A program made the position numbers and the translations under genes. This document shows, one piece after another, positions 1 to 5,698 of a stretch of DNA of 17,106 nucleotides. The stretch comes from an uncultured Sutterella sp. (GTDB lineage Bacteria > Pseudomonadota > Gammaproteobacteria > Burkholderiales > Burkholderiaceae_F). Each line of letters starts with the position of its first letter. Positions within the stretch are counted from its first letter, which is position 1. Below the pieces are notes generated by a model. That model had not been told where the DNA came from and searched no databases. It saw only the letters and a program-made list of their open reading frames with translations. Location of the stretch: positions 1 to 17,106 of the forward strand of contig URFF01000039.1 of the NCBI GenBank assembly GCA_900546995.1. Reading direction: 5' to 3'.

Positions 1-4
1 TTTT

Positions 5-32
5 CGCTTCAGTGCCCTAAAGCACTGCAGCG
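5..32. other. Imperfect hairpin at the left edge
   Basis: Arms 5-8 and 29-32 (CGCT/AGCG) and 10-15 and 22-27 (CAGTGC/GCACTG) form a 10-bp stem with one internal mismatch and a 6-base loop. A short run of A follows on the minus strand, so it is not a classical terminator on that side. A weaker dyad follows at about 37-53, and TTTCGCTT occurs at 2-9 and again at 54-61. The gene to the left is outside the window, so the role cannot be assigned. Confidence 0.35.
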
Positions 33-82
33 GAGTCGGTATTTTAAGAACCGTTTCGCTTTTGTCAAATCACCCATTGGGG

Positions 83-110
83 AAAAATTTGGGGAGGCTC
101 GCGCCTCCCC
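83..110 (-). terminator. Rho-independent terminator of etfBA
   Basis: A perfect 8-bp GC-rich stem (91-98 with 103-110, loop TCGC) lies 20 bases past the etfA stop. Reading on the minus strand it is followed by AAATTTTT. Position, stem strength and T-run fit the end of the etfB-etfA transcript; the T-run is offset by three A, so termination may be imperfect. Confidence 0.75.
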
Positions 111-129
111 CATCTCATACAGGGTCAAA

Positions 130-1053
130 TTAGTTCAACTCTTTCATTAAAGCATCAATGCCCTCTTGAGCATCCATGACCAACCCGTAATCGGCGACTT
201 CAAAAATCGGCGCTTCTGGATCACTATTGATCGCAACGACCACTTTCGCGTCCTTAATACCGGCAATATGTTGCATGGCCCCCGAAATCCCTACGGCGAT
301 ATAAAGGTCCGGCGCAATAATCTTCCCGGTTTGCCCCACTTGCCAGTCATTAGGACACCACCCCAAATCCACAATAGCACGAGTGGCACCTACTGCCGCT
401 TTGAGCTTGTCGGCTAACTGAACCAACTTTTGAAAACCGGCTTCATCACCCAATCCACGGCCACCAGCTACCACAATACGTGCAGTTTGAAGCGCCGGAC
501 GATCAGTCTTGACAGCTTCAAAGCTCACCTTTCGTGTTTTCATGGCTTCAGGCATCGGATCGCACATGACAACTTGTGCGTGTCCACTGTTTTCAACCGG
601 ATCAAAAGCGGTTGCCCGAATGCTCGCCACTTTGATCGTTTCTTCATTTTTAACGGTCACTTCAATGGAACCGGCAAAAATCGGGCGAACAAACGTTTCG
701 CCGTCAACCACTGCAATAACGTCGCTTAACGGAGCCACATCCAGGCTCGCGGCAACTCGAGGCATCACACTTTTTCCCATTGAGCTTGACTCAAAGAAAA
801 TGTGCGAATAATTCGAGGCCTTGGCAGTCACCGCCTTGGTGAGTGACTCACTTAAAATATTTTCACCGTCTTCGGGATTGACATAAACGGTCTCAACGCC
901 GGCCAATGATGTCGCCGCATCAATTGCCTCTTGGCTTTGCCCCAAAAGAAAAAGGTCGACTGTATCGGCCGCTTTTTTCGCTGCCGATACCAATGACGGT
1001 ACACTGGCCTTGAGCCGGCCCGCACTGACTTCTGCAATAACCAATGCTCGCAT
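130..1053 (-). CDS. etfA: Electron transfer flavoprotein alpha subunit
   Basis: Large subunit of the soluble FAD heterodimer that carries electrons from acyl-CoA and related dehydrogenases to the quinone pool through ETF-quinone oxidoreductase. The N-terminal half is the variable ETF domain. The C-terminal half, from about residue 190, is the conserved FAD domain with VVAGGRGLG, GWCPNDWQVGQTGK, ISGAMQHIAGI and AINSDPEAPIF motifs. Length, 307 residues, is normal. I chose the second in-frame ATG: it lies 6 bases after AGGGG and gives the family start MRALVIAE. The earlier ATG at 1059 abuts that same AGGGG with no spacing. It follows etfB by about 10 bases, so the two are co-translated in the usual order, beta then alpha. 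Confidence 0.95.
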   Translation of the reverse strand: MRALVIAEVSAGRLKASVPSLVSAAKKAADTVDLFLLGQSQEAIDAATSLAGVETVYVNPEDGENILSESLTKAVTAKASNYSHIFFESSSMGKSVMPRVAASLDVAPLSDVIAVVDGETFVRPIFAGSIEVTVKNEETIKVASIRATAFDPVENSGHAQVVMCDPMPEAMKTRKVSFEAVKTDRPALQTARIVVAGGRGLGDEAGFQKLVQLADKLKAAVGATRAIVDLGWCPNDWQVGQTGKIIAPDLYIAVGISGAMQHIAGIKDAKVVVAINSDPEAPIFEVADYGLVMDAQEGIDALMKELN

Positions 1054-1062
1054 ATTCATCCC

Positions 1063-1812
1063 CTACAGTACCTTGGCTTCGGTTTTAAGTTTTGCGATCA
1101 ATTCTGAAACGCTGCTCAAAATTTGCCCCTTTTTCTCTTTCTTAGGTTGCGCGTAGCTCACAGGCTTTAAGCGAGAAACAGCCTGTACACCGAAAGACGC
1201 CAACTCAAGCGTTTCGACCGGTTTTTTCTTCGCTTTCATCATATTGGGCAAAGTAACATAGCGAGGCTCTGCCAGTCGAAGATCCGCGGTGACAACAGCC
1301 GGCAACTTCACAGCAACGGTTTGCACGCCACCGTCGACCTCACGCGTGACCATCGCTTCGCTACTATCGGTAATCTCAAGCTTGGATGCAAAACTCGCTT
1401 GGGGAATACCACAGTAAGTCGCCAACATTTGGCCCACTTGATTGGCATCGTTATCAATCGCTTGCTTTCCAACGAGCACTAAATCAGGTTTTTCACGTTC
1501 GACAATCTTGGCTAACGTCTTAGCGACTTCCAACGGTTGAACATGCTCTTCGCTTAGAACATGAATGGCACGATCTGCGCCCATTGCCATGGCAACACGC
1601 AATGTGTCCACGCTTTTTTGCGGTCCAATGGTCACCGCAACCACTTCCTGAGCAACACCCTTTTCTTTTAATTGCACCGCACACTCGGTCGCGATTTCAT
1701 CAAAAGGGTTGATCGACATTTTTGCGGTTGCTGTATCAGGCAACCCCGCCTCGTTGAGGCGCACCTTGACGTTGTAGTCCACAACGCGTTTGACTGCGAC
1801 TAAAACTTTCAT
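1063..1812 (-). CDS. etfB: Electron transfer flavoprotein beta subunit
   Basis: Small ETF subunit, which binds AMP and docks partner dehydrogenases through its recognition loop. It starts MKVLVAVKRVVDYNVKVR as in the family. The nucleotide-binding segment is around LVGKQAIDNDANQVGQ. The ETF-beta signature is present: REVDGGVQTVAVKLPAVV, then TADLRLAEPRYVTLPN and MKAKKKP, the last being the recognition loop. The protein has 249 residues, a standard length. A frame extension upstream to 1833 would add MFQFGSK, which no family member would need, so the ATG at 1812 is preferred. The ribosome-binding site is weak (CGGAT). It heads the etfBA operon; a perfect TATAAT and a 9-bp palindrome lie just upstream. 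Confidence 0.95.
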   Translation of the reverse strand: MKVLVAVKRVVDYNVKVRLNEAGLPDTATAKMSINPFDEIATECAVQLKEKGVAQEVVAVTIGPQKSVDTLRVAMAMGADRAIHVLSEEHVQPLEVAKTLAKIVEREKPDLVLVGKQAIDNDANQVGQMLATYCGIPQASFASKLEITDSSEAMVTREVDGGVQTVAVKLPAVVTADLRLAEPRYVTLPNMMKAKKKPVETLELASFGVQAVSRLKPVSYAQPKKEKKGQILSSVSELIAKLKTEAKVL

Positions 1813-1841
1813 TTTTGATCCGAATTGAAACAAACTCGAAA

Positions 1842-1847
1842 ATTATA
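1842..1847 (-). promoter_or_regulatory. Candidate -10 element for etfBA
   Basis: Reading the minus strand, a perfect TATAAT lies 30 bases before the etfB start. At spacers of 16-19 bases there is no good -35 match; the place is occupied by the palindrome at 1850-1872. A promoter with a poor -35 usually needs an activator or has its output set by one, but this is inference. Confidence 0.4.
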
Positions 1848-1849
1848 CG

Positions 1850-1872
1850 TTAATGCGAGCAATTCGCATTAA
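1850..1872. repeat. Perfect 9-bp palindrome between dusA and etfB
   Basis: TTAATGCGA (1850-1858) and TCGCATTAA (1864-1872) are exact inverted copies with a 5-base centre. The dyad overlaps the -35/spacer region of the candidate etfB promoter, so it could be an operator. It also lies 14 bases beyond the dusA stop and could act as a weak terminator, but the following sequence, CGTATAATTTT, is not a clean T-run. Both roles are possible. Confidence 0.5.
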
Positions 1873-1885
1873 GCGAGCCTTAAGC

Positions 1886-2905
1886 TCAAAACTCATCATC
1901 GTCTCGCCGATCATCGGTTAAACGCTCGGCCCAACCGGCACTCGCCAAAGCGGCTTTAAGCACTTGAGTTCCTGTCGCTTCAAAGGCGGCGGGATCCGAT
2001 AAAGTTCGACGATAGAAGCGAGCCCCAGCTAATCCGGTTAAAAGCCCAATCATCGCCTTCGCGGTGGCTCGGGTCGCATGAACATCTTTCGGCGCCTCAC
2101 ATTCCAAATAGGCGGTCATCACATCGATAATTTCTTCTCGCGAACGTATCGGATGATTGTCTTCGAACAAGCGAGCATCCACTTCACTTAAGACCCAAGG
2201 CGTTTTATATGCGGCACGCCCCATCATCACCCCGTCCACCTTCTCCAACAGATCCTCTGCCGTATTCAAATCCGCGATTTCCCCATTAATAACAATCGTT
2301 GCCTCGGGGAAATCTTTTTTGAGTGCAAAAGCCACTTCCCGTTTCAAGGGTGGAATCTCACGGTTTTCTTTAGGACTGAGCCCCTTTAACCACGCATTGC
2401 GAGTATGGACAATAAAGGTTCTCACACCGGCGTCAAAAACCGTCCCGACAAAATTCTGAACAAACCCGTAGTCTTCGATTTTATCGATACCGATTCGATG
2501 CTTGACCGTCACGTCGAGACTCGTTGAATCCAGCATGGCTTTACAACAATCGGCCACTAGATTGGGCTCCTGCATGAGACAGGCACCGAATGAGCCGCGC
2601 TGAACCCGTTCACTCGGACAGCCGCAATTGAGATTAATTTCATTGTAGCCCCACTCTTGGGCAAGCTTGGCGCAACGAGCCAAATCAGCCGGGTCGCTTC
2701 CACCCAATTGCAGCGCCACGGGGTGCTCTTCTTCGTTAAATCGCAGATGTCTTTCAACATCGCCGTAAATCAGCGCGCCGGTTGTCACCATCTCCGTGTA
2801 CAACCTCGCGTGTTTTGATAATTGACGATGAAAATAGCGGCAATGCCGATCTGTCCAGTCAAGCATGGGCGCTACACAAAAGCGCCAAGGGTTTTGTTGA
2901 GTCAT
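1886..2905 (-). CDS. dusA: tRNA-dihydrouridine synthase A
   Basis: Flavoenzyme that reduces uridines in the tRNA D-loop to dihydrouridine with NADPH. Visible features are the FMN-barrel start VAPMLDWTDRHCRYF, TEMVTTGAL, ALQLGGSDP, the catalytic cysteine in NLNCGCPSERV (residue 96), the basic VKHRIGID strand and the phosphate-binding INGEI and GVMMGRAAY segments. The wording fits DusA rather than DusB or DusC. At 339 residues the length is usual. The frame opens at a GTG (2920), but the ATG at 2905 is a better start because the GTG lies inside the stem of the preceding terminator. No clear ribosome-binding site is visible. It follows the sigma paralogue on the same strand. Confidence 0.93.
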   Translation of the reverse strand: MTQQNPWRFCVAPMLDWTDRHCRYFHRQLSKHARLYTEMVTTGALIYGDVERHLRFNEEEHPVALQLGGSDPADLARCAKLAQEWGYNEINLNCGCPSERVQRGSFGACLMQEPNLVADCCKAMLDSTSLDVTVKHRIGIDKIEDYGFVQNFVGTVFDAGVRTFIVHTRNAWLKGLSPKENREIPPLKREVAFALKKDFPEATIVINGEIADLNTAEDLLEKVDGVMMGRAAYKTPWVLSEVDARLFEDNHPIRSREEIIDVMTAYLECEAPKDVHATRATAKAMIGLLTGLAGARFYRRTLSDPAAFEATGTQVLKAALASAGWAERLTDDRRDDDEF

Positions 2906-2952
2906 AAATACAAAAGCCACCGTCGCGTCGCAAGCGGCGCCCGAGTGGCTTT
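2906..2952 (-). terminator. Strong rho-independent terminator after the sigma paralogue
   Basis: Outer arms 2913-2920 and 2945-2952 (AAAGCCAC/GTGGCTTT) pair perfectly. A second GC-rich stem, 2925-2930 with 2935-2940, stacks inside across a small internal loop. On the minus strand the stem runs directly into TTTTGTATTT. It lies 25 bases past the stop codon at 2978 and reaches almost to the dusA ATG. Confidence 0.85.
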
Positions 2953-2977
2953 AAAAAAGGTTATTGGACCAAACCCA

Positions 2978-5176
2978 CTATTGGATTTGGACGTAATCAC
3001 GCAATCGTTCGGCAAATTCCGGGCTACGCAATTTGCGAATCGCCGCACTTTCGATTTGACGGACACGTTCACGGGTCAATCCCATCGAACGACCCACTTC
3101 TTCGAGCGTGTGGTCATGACTTGTTCCAATACCGTAACGCAAGCGCAGCACCGTGGCTTCACGTTCGGTCAAACGATCCAGTGACTTGCGGATTTCTTCT
3201 TCCATTGCCGTCACCATGAATCGACGTTGCGGGTCAAGCTCTTCATCACCACGAACAAAGTCCAATTTTGTCGCGTCTTCATCGTCACCAATCGGCGCAT
3301 CGATTGATTCCACGCCACGCATGGCTTGAATCAGCAGCTGCACTTTCGAGAGCGGAACACCAGAAAGTTCAGCCAACTCATTGTCCGAGGGCTGTTTGCC
3401 GTTTTCCTGCAGGTACTTCTGCTTGATACGACGAATCTTATTGTAGGATTCGGTCATATGCACCGGAATACGGATCGTGTTACCGTAGTCGGCCACAGCG
3501 CGTGTCACAGCCTGACGAACCCACCAAGTGGCATACGTGGAGAACTTATAACCGCGACGATACTCAAACTTATCCACGGCCTTCATCAAGCCCAAATTGC
3601 CTTCCTGAATCAAATCCGGCATGGCCAAACCACGATTGACATAACCCTTCGCGATGGAAATCACCAAACGAAGGTTCGCTTCAATCATCTTGGCCTTGGC
3701 TTTTGACAAACTGGCTTGGGCCACCGTCATGGAGCGGTGCAGATCTCGTTGTTCAGCAATGGGCAAACTCGCTTCAACGGCAAGCGCCTGAAGTCGAGCT
3801 TGAAGTTCTTCGAAAACGCCTTTTTGACGAGAAAGGGCTTCACTCCAAGGCGCGCCCGATTGCACTTCATCATCAAACCACAACGGATCCGTGCAACGTT
3901 GATTAAAGCCCTGCACGAAATGATCTTGGGGCATATGCGCTTTGTTGACCAAGACATCACGCATGGCATACATCGTATCGGTCACTTTCGTCATATGCTC
4001 GGCTAACAAATCCGCTAAATGCGTGACAGTCTTTACCGAGAAGCGGACAATCGAGAGCTCATCATTGATGTGCTTGCGAGCACGATTGAATTCGTTGATA
4101 CGCTTGGGATCACCGAAGCACTCACGCATCGATTCCAGATAACCGCCCAAACGATCAAACATTTCAAGCGCACGCTCTTTCATTTCGTTGAGCTGTTCAA
4201 CGGTCATGGCCGCCGCGCCGATATCGGTATTGAGATCACCGGACTCGTCTTCCATTTCCTCTTCGGCGACATCGGTGAAGCCGTCAATCACGTTATCAAT
4301 CGTTTCCGTGCCTTCGCGTACCTTTTGAGCGAGATTTAAAAGCTCTTGAATCGAAAGCGGCGACATCAACACCACCTGCACCAAACGGGCACGGTGCTGT
4401 TCGATACTCTTTGCCACTTCGATTTCACCTTCACGGGTGAGCAACTTGTGGCTGCCAACACCGCGCAGGTAAGCGCGAAGCGGGTCTTTTGACAACCCAG
4501 CCGATTCTTCCGGCGTCAAAATCGTAGCGGCATCTTCTTCATCGATATCATCATCGACCGTTGCCTGCTGCTCAGCCAAAAGCGCCATTGTGTCTTCATC
4601 GGGCGCCTGGTCAAACACCTGAACGCCGAAACGACCCAAACCAAGCGTGATTTCCGTGAGCGCCTCTTCACTACGCAAAGCGCTTTCAGGCAACAAGTCA
4701 TTGATTTCGGCAATGGTCACCCAGCCGCGCGAGCGGCCAACACGAACCAATTGACGATAGCCGTTTTCAGCCCCCTCTTCTTGAGCAGGCTGAGCCGGCA
4801 TCAAATCCAGAAGGGCATCTTTGCGCTTTTTGGTTGTCTTTTTCGCCTTCTCCTCGCTAATCGGTGCATAGTCATCATCACCGAATCCGTCATCATCACC
4901 GTCGGCTAATTGCTCGATTTCTTCGATTTGATCCTCGAGTTCTTCAGCATCGTCGGTTGCTTCGGCGTATTCGTCCGCGGGCTCTTCCAAACGCAGCTCG
5001 CCCTTTAATTTCATACCGAGATTATCACGAGATTGAAGCCAACGATCGAGTTGTTCATCTTGAATATCCAACTCATCATCCGTGACTTCAATCAGAAGAT
5101 CATCGTCTTGGACTTTAGACTTGACCTTCTTCGCACGAGTTGCGGACTTCGTGGCTTTAGCAGTTGCTTTCGTCAT
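2978..5176 (-). CDS. rpoD: Divergent RpoD-type sigma-70 factor, paralogue of the adjacent rpoD
   Basis: RNA polymerase sigma factor with the full primary-sigma layout in 732 residues. There is a basic then acidic leader (1-135), region 1.1 (about 138-200), region 1.2 (229-262), a long non-conserved insert, region 2 (497-565), region 3 (570-650) and region 4 (655-732). Region 2.3 aromatics (YKFSTYATWW) and region 2.4 Q and T (WWVRQAVTR) are kept, as is the region 4.2 helix (TRERVRQIE), so it should read ordinary -10/-35 elements. Departures from consensus are DPLRAYLRGVGSHK in region 1.2, ADYGN for ADQAR after region 2.4, the finger GDDEDATKLDFVRGD, and the tail SPEFAERLRDYVQIQ. It sits directly downstream of the canonical rpoD in the same direction with its own leader and terminator. 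No Shine-Dalgarno sequence is visible; a palindrome fills the place. It is probably an old tandem duplicate with a specialised role. Confidence 0.93.
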   Translation of the reverse strand: MTKATAKATKSATRAKKVKSKVQDDDLLIEVTDDELDIQDEQLDRWLQSRDNLGMKLKGELRLEEPADEYAEATDDAEELEDQIEEIEQLADGDDDGFGDDDYAPISEEKAKKTTKKRKDALLDLMPAQPAQEEGAENGYRQLVRVGRSRGWVTIAEINDLLPESALRSEEALTEITLGLGRFGVQVFDQAPDEDTMALLAEQQATVDDDIDEEDAATILTPEESAGLSKDPLRAYLRGVGSHKLLTREGEIEVAKSIEQHRARLVQVVLMSPLSIQELLNLAQKVREGTETIDNVIDGFTDVAEEEMEDESGDLNTDIGAAAMTVEQLNEMKERALEMFDRLGGYLESMRECFGDPKRINEFNRARKHINDELSIVRFSVKTVTHLADLLAEHMTKVTDTMYAMRDVLVNKAHMPQDHFVQGFNQRCTDPLWFDDEVQSGAPWSEALSRQKGVFEELQARLQALAVEASLPIAEQRDLHRSMTVAQASLSKAKAKMIEANLRLVISIAKGYVNRGLAMPDLIQEGNLGLMKAVDKFEYRRGYKFSTYATWWVRQAVTRAVADYGNTIRIPVHMTESYNKIRRIKQKYLQENGKQPSDNELAELSGVPLSKVQLLIQAMRGVESIDAPIGDDEDATKLDFVRGDEELDPQRRFMVTAMEEEIRKSLDRLTEREATVLRLRYGIGTSHDHTLEEVGRSMGLTRERVRQIESAAIRKLRSPEFAERLRDYVQIQ

Positions 5177-5191
5177 AATTACGTCGTAATT
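5177..5191. promoter_or_regulatory. Palindrome abutting the start codon of the sigma paralogue
   Basis: AATTACG-T-CGTAATT is an exact 7-1-7 inverted repeat occupying the 15 bases immediately before the ATG. As DNA it could bind a dimeric regulator. As RNA a one-base loop cannot form, so only the outer pairs could close. No purine-rich ribosome-binding site is found in its place. Confidence 0.5.
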
Positions 5192-5210
5192 TTGAAAATC
5201 GATCTAAAAG

Positions 5211-5242
5211 TCTCAAAGCGTTCAATCCTCTCAATCGTTCAA
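5211..5242. repeat. Imperfect tandem direct repeat upstream of the sigma paralogue
   Basis: TCTCAAAGCGTTCAA at 5211-5225 is nearly repeated as TCTCAATCGTTCAA at 5229-5242, differing by a single-base gap and one substitution, with starts 18 bases apart. It lies 35 to 66 bases before the start codon. The spacing is about two helical turns, which would suit two copies of a regulator site, but no regulator is known. Confidence 0.4.
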
Positions 5243-5538
5243 ACCACATGCCGTACTGCCTACCGGACCCTTCGTCCATTACCCAATTACATTAGCGGGC
5301 TAAACACCTAACCAGCATTAACAGTCATGTGAAAATGAAAAATGAGAATCGCGCTATAAAAACTTTTCGTCAGACCGAAATGTTTCCTACTGTGAGGCCC
5401 AGCTAAAGAAAAAACTTCTCGTCTGTGCCCCGCTTTTATTCACATCAAGGAGCGCCTATTAAAACCGCGCCCTTAATTTAGCCGATGCACGAAGAAATTC
5501 TTTTCCTTTCCTTCGCTGAATCGGTAAAATACAAGACA

Positions 5539-5576
5539 ACATTCTTTTGAGCAGTTTGACCTGTCAATAGACAGGT
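5539..5576 (-). promoter_or_regulatory. Candidate promoter of the sigma paralogue, with dyad
   Basis: On the minus strand a consensus TTGACA (5567-5562) is followed at 17 bases by GAATGT or at 18 by AATGTT, both weak -10 matches. The -35 box lies inside an exact inverted repeat, ACCTGTC (5559-5565) and GACAGGT (5570-5576). A leader of about 355 bases would follow. The promoter call is tentative because of the -10. Confidence 0.35.
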
Positions 5577-5642
5577 TGTGTGTTGTTATTCTTAAAAACA
5601 ACCTTTGATACCTACTGCAAACTATTTAAGATACACGAAAAT

Positions 5643-5678
5643 AAAAGGCTCGGGTACTTTTTTACACCGAGCCTCTTA
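5643..5678 (-). terminator. Rho-independent terminator of rpoD
   Basis: Arms 5646-5653 and 5667-5674 (AGGCTCGG/CCGAGCCT) pair perfectly around an A/T-rich loop. On the minus strand the stem is followed by TTTATTTT, and it begins about 25 bases past the stop codon at 5699. The plus-strand side is followed by CTTATTTTATT, so it may work in both directions. Confidence 0.85.
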
Positions 5679-5698
5679 TTTTATTGATCTAGATCAAA

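Larger units (their letters stand above)
5192..5640. other. Long non-coding leader region of the sigma paralogue
   Basis: About 450 bases without a convincing gene separate the terminator of rpoD from the palindrome before the sigma paralogue. Visible elements are a candidate promoter with a consensus -35 inside an inverted repeat (5539-5576), a competing hairpin (5573-5604) and an imperfect tandem repeat (5211-5242). The middle, 5250-5530, has stretches rich in A/T but no motif I can name. The short reading frames crossing it lack ribosome-binding sites and family features. Confidence 0.5.
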
